Source: Streptomyces sp. NRRL F-2580 (GTDB lineage Bacteria > Actinomycetota > Actinomycetes > Streptomycetales > Streptomycetaceae). Taken from it: a stretch of DNA of 64,000 nt. The notes beneath the pieces were generated by a model, which was not told where the DNA came from, searched no databases, and saw only the letters and a program-made list of their open reading frames with translations. The stretch lies in the NCBI RefSeq assembly GCF_000720115.1, contig NZ_JOIR01000011.1:385573-449572 (forward strand), in the 5' to 3' direction. Below are positions 46,393-53,530 of the stretch, piece after piece (position 1 is the stretch's first letter; the number at the start of each line of letters is the position of its first letter). A program made the translations under genes and the position numbers.

Positions 46393-47046
46393 TCAGCAGC
46401 CGTTGAGGATGTTGACCAGGGCCGTCTTCTCACCGGAGTCCATGCTCAGGGCCCAGTACTGCTTCACCTGGACCCACATCCGTGCGTACGTACAACGGTA
46501 GGCCGTCCGCGGGGGCAGCCACTTGCCGGGGTCGAGGTCGCCCTTGGCCTGGTTGACGTTGTCGGTGACCGCGATGAGCTGCGGGCGGGTGCGGTCGTTG
46601 GCGAACTGCTGACGCGTGCTGGTGGTCCAGGAGTTGGCACCGGAACGCCAGGCCTCGGCGAGCGGGACGACGTGGTCGATGTCGAGGTCGGAGGCGGCGG
46701 TCCAGGTGGCTCCGTCGTACTCCGAGTACCAGCTTCCGCTCACCGCGGCGCAGGCCGAGTCCTGGACGACGTTCACGCCGTCCCGCTTGAGGACGGTCTC
46801 GCGGGTGTTGCAGGTGCCGGAGACGGTGCTCCAGTGCGGGAAGAGGTCGCGGCTGTAGCCGCTGGTGGACCCTTCGGCCTTCGGCGTGACCGTGGCCAGG
46901 TACGCGCGGGCGGCCGAGGCGGTGATGGGGGTGGGCGGGGCGGCCTGGGCGGTCGGGGCGTTGAGGAGGGAGGTGAGCGCGGCGAGGGCTGCCGCTGACG
47001 CGAGCACGCCAATTCGACGCGCGTAGACGTTGGGTATGAGTGCCAT
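46393..47046 (-). CDS. secreted HNH/GmrSD-type nuclease
   Basis: A 217-aa exported nuclease. A signal peptide with cleavage near AQAAPP (about residue 35) precedes the DUF1524/HNH domain: DLDIDHVVPLAEAWRSG with the catalytic His, then NDRTRPQLIAVTDNVNQAKGD and YRCTYARMWVQVKQYW. Extracellular members degrade DNA for nutrition or competition. Six cysteines suggest disulfides. ATG at 47046 with GGGAG upstream. Confidence 0.9.
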   Translation of the reverse strand: MALIPNVYARRIGVLASAAALAALTSLLNAPTAQAAPPTPITASAARAYLATVTPKAEGSTSGYSRDLFPHWSTVSGTCNTRETVLKRDGVNVVQDSACAAVSGSWYSEYDGATWTAASDLDIDHVVPLAEAWRSGANSWTTSTRQQFANDRTRPQLIAVTDNVNQAKGDLDPGKWLPPRTAYRCTYARMWVQVKQYWALSMDSGEKTALVNILNGC

Positions 47047-47319
47047 GAGGGGCTCCCTGTGTGCGGGGGGTGTGGCCGTGCGGCCCCGGCGGGGCGTGGC
47101 CATGCTGACGGCGCCGGGTTTCGAGGGGATGGGCGCCAGGTGACAGCGTGGCGACATGAGCACGTCACATCAAGTCCGGCAATGGCCCCGATTTAAATGG
47201 AAGTTGAGATTCCGCACCTGGTGGAGGGTGGGCGGGGCGCCTCGGGGCGCGCCGGAGTGGGGCAGGGCGGGACCAAAGGCCTATTCCGGCCGGCCGCGGG
47301 CGTCGCGTAGTCTGTTCGA

Positions 47320-47435
47320 GCAGAAGGGGAGTAGCTCTTCGCCGGACCGTCGACATACTGCTGGGTCACCCCAGCCGGCGCCCGGAGGCAGGCCACGTAC
47401 AGCGGCCGGCCAGCGAGACCTTCGGCCGCAGTGTC
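47320..47435 (+). promoter_or_regulatory. yybP-ykoY manganese riboswitch
   Basis: The conserved pieces of the Mn2+ riboswitch occur in order: AAGGGGAGTAGC (47324-47335), GTCGACATACTG, a CCCCAGCCGGCGCCCGG stem, and GCGAGACCTTCGGCC (47413-47427). A -10 box TAGTCT (47308-47313) lies just upstream. The gene 130 nt downstream encodes a TMEM165/GDT1 transporter, a common partner of this riboswitch. Confidence 0.88.
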
Positions 47436-47566
47436 CTGTCCATGCGTGGGCGCGTTCCGTACGCGCATACGCACACCAGGGCGCCGCCGAGCCGAAGCGA
47501 CCCCTGAAACACCCAGGTCTCTCGGTACCGATGGCGTCCTGCCCGACCGATTGAGGTTCCACCCCC

Positions 47567-48148
47567 GTGTTCAGCTTCAGCATCACGGCGATCGCCTTCG
47601 GCGTCGTCTTCCTTGCCGAACTCCCCGACAAGACGGCCCTCGCCGGCCTGATGCTCGGCACGCGCTACCGCGCCTCCTACGTCTTCGCGGGCGTCGCCGC
47701 CGCCTTCGCCGTACACGTCGCCCTCGCGATCGCCGCCGGCAGCGTGCTCACCCTGCTCCCGCACCGCCTCGTCCAGGCCGTCGTCGGCATCCTCTTCCTT
47801 CTGGGCGCGGCCATGCTGCTCCTGAAGAAGGACGACGGGGAGGAGGAGGTCAAGCCGCCCGCCGACCAGTCCTTCTGGAAGGTCTCGGGGGCCGGGTTCA
47901 TGCTGATCCTGGTGGCGGAATTCGGTGACCTGACCCAGATCATGACCGCCAACCTCGCCGCACGGTACGACGACCCCGTCTCCGTCGGCATCGGCGCCGT
48001 ACTGGCCCTGTGGGCGGTCGCGGGCATCGGCATCCTGGGCGGGCGCACCCTGATGAAGTACGTGCCGCTGCGACTCATCACCAAGATCGCGGCCGCGGTG
48101 ATGGCGGCGCTGGCCGTCTTCTCGCTGTACGAGGCGATCGCGGGCTGA
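47567..48148 (+). CDS. TMEM165/GDT1 family cation transporter
   Basis: A 193-aa membrane protein with six helices in two halves. Each half carries the GDT1 (UPF0016) signature: FLAELPDKTALAGL (residues 16-29) and LVAEFGDLTQIMTA (about 123-136). These acidic motifs bind Mn2+ or Ca2+; bacterial members export manganese. A yybP-ykoY riboswitch precedes it, so synthesis should rise when Mn2+ is high. The ATG at 47567 is a GTG in the DNA. The last helix ends seven residues before the stop. Confidence 0.92.
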   Translation: MFSFSITAIAFGVVFLAELPDKTALAGLMLGTRYRASYVFAGVAAAFAVHVALAIAAGSVLTLLPHRLVQAVVGILFLLGAAMLLLKKDDGEEEVKPPADQSFWKVSGAGFMLILVAEFGDLTQIMTANLAARYDDPVSVGIGAVLALWAVAGIGILGGRTLMKYVPLRLITKIAAAVMAALAVFSLYEAIAG

Positions 48149-48251
48149 CGTGGCTGACGTGGGCTGATGCGGGCTGACGGGGTGGGTGAGGTGGTAGTGG
48201 TGGTGGGATATCCCGTTGCGGGAAGTGCGTGTACAGGTCACGCTCGTGCGC

Positions 48252-48887
48252 GTGACCGACCCCACCGCCCCCACGGGCCCTTCCAGTCGTCCTGCGCCCC
48301 AGGGTGTACCCGCGTCCTCCTCGGAGCGTCGGTTCGGATGGTCCAACATGTTCGTCCACCCCGACGAGGACACCCGCACCGACGGAGGGTTCCAGGGTGA
48401 ACGGGCCGTGCTTACCGGCTACCTGCGCGATCAGCGGCTGACGCTGGAGCTCAAGTGCGCGGGCCTCGACGCGGAGGCCCTCGCGCGCCGCTCGGTGGAA
48501 CCGTCCAACCTGTCCCTGCTGGGTCTCGTACGCCACCTCGCGGGGGTCGAGCAGTACTGGTTCCGGCAGGTCATGGCGGGCCAGGCCGTACGGCGCCACT
48601 ACCGCTCGGAGGACGAACCCGCGGGCGAGTTCACCGGCGCGGTGGCCGACCCGGCCGTGGTCGCGGACGCGTGGGCGACCTGGCGAGCCGAAGTCACCTT
48701 CGCGGAACAACTCGTCGCGCAGGCCCCCAGCCTGGATGTCACGGGCGACGCGGGAGGTGCGGGGGACGCGGGCGACGAGCCGATGGAGCTCCGCGAGGTC
48801 CTGGTCCACATGATCGAGGAATACGCCCGCCACAACGGCCACGCGGACTTCCTACGGGAACGCATCGACGGGCGAGTCGGCCAGTAG
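48252..48887 (+). CDS. DinB family protein (DUF664)
   Basis: A 211-aa protein. The DinB-like four-helix bundle starts near residue 45 (GYLRDQRLTLELKCAGLDAE). Candidate metal ligands are H in VRHLAGVEQYWFRQ and HxxxH in MIEEYARHNGHADFLRE. Members are thiol S-transferases or unknown enzymes. The N-terminus is uncertain: GTG at 48252 is used, but the ATG at 48348 (MFVHPDEDTR) would also leave a full domain. Its stop is followed after 3 nt by the left inverted repeat of the immunity island. Confidence 0.8.
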   Translation: MTDPTAPTGPSSRPAPQGVPASSSERRFGWSNMFVHPDEDTRTDGGFQGERAVLTGYLRDQRLTLELKCAGLDAEALARRSVEPSNLSLLGLVRHLAGVEQYWFRQVMAGQAVRRHYRSEDEPAGEFTGAVADPAVVADAWATWRAEVTFAEQLVAQAPSLDVTGDAGGAGDAGDEPMELREVLVHMIEEYARHNGHADFLRERIDGRVGQ

Positions 48888-48890
48888 GGC

Positions 48891-49250
48891 GGGGCTTCGG
48901 GGGAGGAAAGAGAGAGCCGGGTCCTAGCGGGGCGGAATCAGAGAAGGGTCGGGGGTTTCCCGGCTGTCTTCGTGTTTCCGTGTCGGGCCGGCCCCTCAAG
49001 GGCGCTCCTTCGTCGCGTCGCTACGCGATGGCCTCCGGCCACCCTTGACCGACCGACCCGACACGGAAACACGAAGACAGCCGGGAAACCCCAAAAGAAC
49101 GGGCCGGGTCCTTCTTTCAGGGACGGCCCCATCACAGATATCCGGGCGAGGTCCCGGTGCGCGCCACATCGCTACGCGCTCCCGACGTCTCAGCGTCTGC
49201 CAACCGTCCTGGGCTGGACATAAGCCGCCAACAATCGCTACGCGCTTCGC
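48891..49250 (+). repeat. left inverted repeat of the immunity island
   Basis: About 360 nt, matched in inverse orientation at 51390-51750. The core at 48976-49174 (199 nt) and its partner 51476-51675 differ by eye in one base substitution and one extra C only. Homology continues outward to the end of the DinB gene at lower identity. The arm itself contains a fold-back: GGCTGTCTTCGTGTTTCCGT (48962-48981) with its complement at about 49062-49081. Confidence 0.93.
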
Positions 49251-49361
49251 TGGTCTCGGCGACTGCCGGCCGTCTGGGGCGATTAATTCTATTCCGACAC
49301 GTCGTTGAACATGCTGTTCCGCCAAGGATTCACTGTTTCCAGAAAGCTGAAGCCAGCGCTG

Positions 49362-49505
49362 TCATCGCGATCGCCGGGTTTGCTGGTCGGCCCCTTTTCG
49401 GATACGGCGATCGTGCGGGTGGTGAAGGCGCCAGAGGATAGTGAGGCCGCCCACGGCCAGCGCGGTCACCGCCGTGAACAGGACGAGACGCCGGGCGCGA
49501 GCCAT
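49362..49505 (-). CDS. small membrane protein inside the island
   Basis: A 47-aa reading frame begins MARARRLVLFTAVTALAVGG and has one membrane helix (about residues 7-25) then a basic His/Arg-rich tail. The ATG at 49505 has a GAGGAGG site with a 6-nt gap, a better ribosome site than most genes here. I do not recognise it. It is divergent from the SUKH gene. It may be a leader, an immunity partner or an unrelated small membrane protein. Confidence 0.6.
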   Translation of the reverse strand: MARARRLVLFTAVTALAVGGLTILWRLHHPHDRRIRKGADQQTRRSR

Positions 49506-49709
49506 GGGGATCCTCCTCGATGAGGAATGGCAGGGCGGCTGGTGAATGGTGATGTGGGCGGGCTAGCCCGTGTCCCCATTGAGCCCGATCGGGCGGACTG
49601 CGTCATGTCGCTGAATGTCGTGGCTTGACAGCTGCCATCTGATGGCGAGGGGCAGTGTCAGGCCGAGCGTCTAGGCTTGCTGATCATCTACTCAAGGGGG
49701 GACTCCGCC

Positions 49710-50342
49710 ATGGGCATTCATCCTGACGTGGCCACATTGCTCGATCTCGTGCCGCCAGACTTCGCCGGTGGCGAGCGGATCGACTGGGACGCTGCCGAAG
49801 CGGCGCTGGGCACCAAGCTGCCGAGTGACTACAAGGCTCTACTGGACACGTACGGCGTCGGTGATATCGGAGAGCTCGTCATTCTGCCCCCGCTCCCGAG
49901 CGACGTGCGCGGGTACGAGAGGTGTCACGTCGGAAGCATGACGGCAGGGCTGCGTGGACTTTGGGATGACGACTCAGGAGTCCCGGGCGTGACGCTTGGT
50001 GCAGATGCCGTTCTGCCCTGGGGTTCTGGGATGAACGCCAACGAGATGGCCTGGCTCATGAACGACCCCGACCCGGACAAGTGGCCTGTCGTGGCCTGGC
50101 GTCGGCACCACTTGTGGAGCGAGTCGCCTTGGGCTTTGTTCGACTGCGGCATGGTCCAGTTCATCACCCGCATGATGCTGGGCCAGTTCGAAGCCTGCCC
50201 ACTCGGCGATGCGTCTCTCTGGACGCAGACGGACACCTTCGTGAGCTGGCGCGAGCAACGCCGACGGGAGCTGGCCGGGCTGGACCCCCAGACCGGCGAG
50301 CCCAATCCCTATGCCTCCATGTACCCCGTCACTGACGACTAG
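49710..50342 (+). CDS. SUKH (SMI1/KNR4) family immunity-type protein
   Basis: A 210-aa protein of the SUKH superfamily. The fold signature is in IDWDAAEAALGTKLPSDYKALLDTYG (about 26-51) followed by hydrophobic strands and WPVVAWRRHHLWSESPW. SUKH proteins commonly neutralise contact-dependent nuclease toxins. No toxin gene is visible in the window, so it looks like an orphan immunity gene. Third-position A/T is more frequent than in neighbours, which suggests transfer. AAGGGGGG lies nine bases before the ATG. Confidence 0.82.
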   Translation: MGIHPDVATLLDLVPPDFAGGERIDWDAAEAALGTKLPSDYKALLDTYGVGDIGELVILPPLPSDVRGYERCHVGSMTAGLRGLWDDDSGVPGVTLGADAVLPWGSGMNANEMAWLMNDPDPDKWPVVAWRRHHLWSESPWALFDCGMVQFITRMMLGQFEACPLGDASLWTQTDTFVSWREQRRRELAGLDPQTGEPNPYASMYPVTDD

Positions 50343-50476
50343 AGGATCCATTCCAAGCGATCAGCGAGGTGCGTCGGTCTCACATAGAGTGCGGTCGCCA
50401 GGGTGTCCAACTCTGTTTTCTTACACGGGTGTTGGGCGCACTCGCCTTATGAGCGCAGCCGACCCTTTGGAACGTC

Positions 50477-50992
50477 ATGATCCTACCTAAAGACCGCGAT
50501 GCCCGCTTCATCACCATCCGCCGTGGGGGGACTCTTACGGACTCCGACCATCGGCTGCTGGCCTTGTGGGCTGCCGCGTGCGCGGAGCACGTTCTGCACC
50601 TCTTCGAGTCGGTGCAACCCTCGGACCCACGGCCCCGCGAGGCGATCGAGCAGATTCGCGCATGGGCGCGCGGCGAGATCAGGATGTCTCAGTCCCGAGC
50701 GGCGGGCGGCCATGCCATGGCTGCGGCAAGAGAACTGAGCGGAGCCGCTCGGCACGCCGCATTCGCTGCCGGTCAGGCGGCGGTGGTGGCGCACGTCGCC
50801 GCACACGAGCTCGGCGCTGCGGCCTACGCGATCAAGGCTGTGCGCGCGGCGGCCCCCAGAGGGGAGGGTGAGAACGCCGGCAGGCTCGAGTGCCGTTGGC
50901 AGCGCGAACAGCTCCCGGATGCGATTCGTGAACTAGTCCTCGATGACCAGCGGTTGCGAAACGACATCTGCTGGTCGGTCTTCGACTGTTGA
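50477..50992 (+). CDS. Imm5-like putative immunity protein
   Basis: A 171-aa Ala-rich helical protein: DHRLLALWAAACAEHVLHLF, DPRPREAIEQIRAWARGEIR, then GGHAMAAARELSGAARHAAF and AVVAHVAAHELGAAAYAIKA. From memory this matches the Imm5 family of polymorphic-toxin immunity proteins. It follows the SUKH gene in the same direction after 134 nt. Like the SUKH gene it has no toxin partner here and lies between the inverted repeats. Confidence 0.72.
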   Translation: MILPKDRDARFITIRRGGTLTDSDHRLLALWAAACAEHVLHLFESVQPSDPRPREAIEQIRAWARGEIRMSQSRAAGGHAMAAARELSGAARHAAFAAGQAAVVAHVAAHELGAAAYAIKAVRAAAPRGEGENAGRLECRWQREQLPDAIRELVLDDQRLRNDICWSVFDC

Positions 50993-51158
50993 CCGGGACG
51001 CCCGCTGTGGTCCGGGCGGTGGACGAGTCAGGTGCCCGGCCGGAGCCGGTCTGTGGGTAGTTCCTTCGAGACAGCTCACAAGCGCCTGATCGGGTGGGCG
51101 CCCGACGGCCCCTAGCCCTCATCAGGTCCCGAGCCAGATCGCGATGGCTGCCGCCATC

Positions 51159-51488
51159 GTGCCTATGTCCAGCCCGGGACGGATCGCAGAGGCTGAGACG
51201 TGCGGAGCGCGTAGCGATCGATGGCGGCTTATGGCCAGCCCGGGACGGATCGCAGACGCTGAGACGTGCGGAGCGCGTAGCGATCGATGGCGGCTTATGT
51301 CCAGCCCGGGACGGCTCGCAGACGCTGAGACGTGGGGAGCGCGTAGCGATTGATCGCGGCTTATGTCCGGCCCAAGACAGCTGGTAGACGCTGTGACGTG
51401 GGGAGCGCGTAGCGATCGATGGCGGCTTATGTCCGGCCCAAGACGGCTGGTAGACGCTGTGACGTGGGGAGGGCTTAGCGATGTGGCG
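51159..51488 (-). repeat. five 66-nt tandem repeats at right end of island
   Basis: Units begin at 51159, 51225, 51291, 51357 and 51423 and read CGGCTTATGTCC, then AGACGCTG(A/T)GACGTG and AGCGCGTAGCGAT. The last unit merges into the right inverted repeat. About one and a half matching units occur at the left end (around 49163-49260) in the opposite orientation. Since 66 is a multiple of three, long open frames run through it, but none has a ribosome site. Confidence 0.93.
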
Positions 51489-51750
51489 CGCACCGGGACC
51501 TCGCCCGGATATCTGTGATGGGGCCGTCCCTGAAAGAAGGACCCGGCCCGTTCTTTTGGGGGTTTCCCGGCTGTCTTCGTGTTTCCGTGGCGGGTCGGTC
51601 GGTCAAGGGTGGCCGGAGGCCATCGCGTAGCGACGCGACGAAGGAGCGCCCTTGAGGGGCCGGCCCGACACGGAAGGACGATGAGACTGACGGGAAACCC
51701 CCAGTCCTTCTCTGATTCCGCCCAGCCGGGACCCGGCTCCCCCCGAAGCC
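51390..51750 (-). repeat. right inverted repeat of the immunity island
   Basis: Inverse partner of 48891-49250; the core is 51476-51675. It ends 5 nt before the stop codon of the convergent HAD gene. Its internal fold-back is more diverged than in the left copy (one arm has TCATCGTCCTTCC in place of the left version). Confidence 0.93.
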
Positions 51751-51755
51751 CAGCC

Positions 51756-52439
51756 TCAGGCCGCCGCGCCCACCGTGAGCTGGATCGAGCCGTCCTTGGC
51801 GGTCGTCACCGTGAGGGTCGTCAGGTCCGGGACGTGGGTCGTCGGGGCGTGGGCGGCTGCTCGGGGGCCGACGCCGATCACCCGCATGCCTGCCGCGCGG
51901 CCGGCCGCGATGCCTGCGGCCGAGTCCTCGAAGACGATGCAGTCGGCCGGGTCCACGCCCAGTGCGGCGGCACCCTTGAGGAAGCCCTCGGGATCGGGCT
52001 TGCTGGCCTGAACGGACTCGGCCGTGACCCGTATCGCGGGCATCGGCAGGGCGGCGGCCGTCATCCGGGCCGTGGCCAGGGCGGCGTCCGCGGAGGTGAC
52101 GAGGGCATGCGGCAGGGCGGTGATCGCCGCCATGAACGCCGGGGCGCCCGCGACCGGGACCACGCCGTCGGTGTCGGCGGTCTCGCGGGCCAGCATCACG
52201 GCGTTCTCGGCGTGGTTGATCTCCATCGGACGGTCCGGCAGGAGGACGGCCATGGTGGCGTAGCCCTGGCGGCCGTGCACCACCTTCAGGGCCGCCTCTG
52301 GGTCCAGACCGTGGGACAGAGCCCAGTCACGCCAGCAGCGCTCGACCACCGCGTCGGAGTTGACGATCGTGCCGTCCATGTCCAGGAGCAGGGCCTTGGC
52401 GGTGAGGACGACGGGGGCGGTGGTGGTGCTGGCCGGCAT
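51756..52439 (-). CDS. HAD family phosphatase, sugar-phosphatase type
   Basis: A 227-aa HAD phosphatase. Motif I is KALLLDMDGTIVNSD (D20, D22), motif II VTSA, motif III K in QASKPDPEGF and motif IV FEDSAAGI. It resembles sugar and glycerol phosphatases (YfbT/GPP-like). ATG at 52439 with GGAG upstream. The 5' leader holds a perfect 14-bp hairpin. The 3' end abuts the island. Confidence 0.92.
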   Translation of the reverse strand: MPASTTTAPVVLTAKALLLDMDGTIVNSDAVVERCWRDWALSHGLDPEAALKVVHGRQGYATMAVLLPDRPMEINHAENAVMLARETADTDGVVPVAGAPAFMAAITALPHALVTSADAALATARMTAAALPMPAIRVTAESVQASKPDPEGFLKGAAALGVDPADCIVFEDSAAGIAAGRAAGMRVIGVGPRAAAHAPTTHVPDLTTLTVTTAKDGSIQLTVGAAA

Positions 52440-52472
52440 CGGCGGGGCTCCAGACGGGCGGGAAAAGAGAAC

Positions 52473-52516
52473 AAGTGGTTCCGTCCACCGGTCAGGGAAT
52501 GAGGACGGAACCACTT
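52473..52516. promoter_or_regulatory. hairpin in 5' leader of HAD gene
   Basis: AAGTGGTTCCGTCC (52473-52486) is perfectly complementary to 52503-52516, with a 16-nt loop; flanking GAACA/TGTTC extends the dyad with a one-base slip. A -10-like TATCGT lies at 52531-52526 on the minus strand, so the dyad would sit at the start of the transcript, as an operator or leader structure. Confidence 0.5.
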
Positions 52517-52820
52517 TGTTCCTACACGATACAAAACAAAGGGCCGTCCGCGCCACCGGCGGGGTGTGACCCCTGTCCATACGGTGTGTTTCCCACGGCT
52601 CCGATCCGCCGACGGATCCGATCCCCCAGCGCGCGCCTATCCCTCCAGCGCCTTGCGGGTCACCGGACCGTAGATGCCCCACTCCTGGTCGTCGATGCCG
52701 TGGGAGTACTGGAACTCCGACAGCGCGTCCTCCACCCGCCCGTCGAACTTCCCGTGGAACTTGCCCCGGTACAGGCCCTGCGCCGACAGCAGACGCTGCA
52801 GCTTCTCCACCTCCGGACCC

Positions 52821-52899
52821 GAGTCGCCGTACCGCAGGATCGGGGCCTGCGAGGGCGGCGGGGCGGACGAGCGGCTCGCGCTGGGCGACGGGCTCGCGG
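52821..52899 (+). repeat. 79-nt inverted repeat, source copy
   Basis: Perfect inverse match to 53221-53299; with one mismatch it extends to 52906/53214. This copy lies in the correct frame and encodes the junction between the Ser/Pro-rich spacer and the peptidoglycan-binding domain. Confidence 0.97.
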
Positions 52900-53220
52900 A
52901 CGGGGGCGCGGACGAACGGGACGCGCTCGGTGACGGGGACGGCGACGCCGACTTCGAGGCGGACGGCGACGGTGAGGCCGAGGCGGACGGGCTGCCCGAG
53001 GCCTGGGTGTGGGTCGGAGTCGTGGACGGCGCGGCCGGGGCGGCACTCACCGCGGGCGACGGCGCCTTCGCGTCGAGCAGGGTGACCTCACTCCCCTCAT
53101 CGCTCGGGAGCACCCAGACCGCCACGGCCGTCCCGCTGAGGGCGACCACTGCCGCGGCCCCGAGGAGCAGCGCCAGCGGGCGGCGTGAACCGGAACCGTT
53201 CCGCTTCTCTGGGCCCCCGC

Positions 53221-53299
53221 CCGCGAGCCCGTCGCCCAGCGCGAGCCGCTCGTCCGCCCCGCCGCCCTCGCAGGCCCCGATCCTGCGGTACGGCGACTC
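53221..53299 (-). repeat. 79-nt inverted repeat, inserted copy
   Basis: Inverse copy of 52821-52899. It replaces the expected region between the zinc ribbon and the membrane helix and coincides with the frame change in the gene. Confidence 0.97.
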
Positions 53300-53530
53300 A
53301 GAGTCACGTACGGACGGATGCGCAAGGGGTTGAAACCCACACCCGGCGCACACCCGCAGCCGGCGCCGACAGCGCCGCAATCTGGACAGTGCTCACTGCT
53401 CACTGGACTCCTTCCCTGGCCGTTGCCTGCGATTATGCAGACCCACCGGAGTACTCCCCATCGGCTCGAGAGGCCATAACCGGACACACCGCTCAGGATG
53501 GAGATGTTGATCCGGCCTGAGGAGGAATCG

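Larger units (their letters stand above)
52637..53403 (-). pseudogene. peptidoglycan-binding protein gene broken by inverted duplication
   Basis: The natural start appears to be the GTG at 53403 after GGGAAGGAG. It encodes a cysteine-rich zinc ribbon (CPDCGAVGAGCGCA) and FNPLRIRPYVTL, the usual N-terminus of streptomycete peptidoglycan-binding proteins. After 53299 the frame is lost. The rest (membrane helix PLALLLGAAAVVALSGTAVA, Ser/Pro/Ala-rich spacer, peptidoglycan-binding domain ILRYGDSGPEVEKLQRLLSA, stop 52637) lies in another frame. The junction is a 79-nt segment (53221-53299) that is the exact inverse of 52821-52899. It is a disrupted gene or a sequencing/assembly artefact. Confidence 0.75.

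Noticed and set aside
49157..49441. 94-aa plus-strand frame in the left arm starting MRATSLRAPD
   Set aside because: It mirrors the frame in the right arm because the arms are inverse copies. It overlaps the better supported 47-aa gene on the other strand and has no ribosome site.
49710..50992. Toxin gene belonging to the SUKH or Imm5 protein
   Set aside because: Both strands were checked between the inverted repeats and in the flanks. No nuclease, deaminase or polymorphic-toxin domain was found.
51159..51488. Possible CRISPR array
   Set aside because: The 66-nt units are contiguous without unique spacers, and no cas gene is present. The other tandem arrays also lack spacers.
51122..51493. 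123-aa minus-strand open frame through the 66-nt repeats (and a plus-strand twin)
   Set aside because: The frames stay open only because 66 is a multiple of three. There is no ribosome site, and both strands are open at once.
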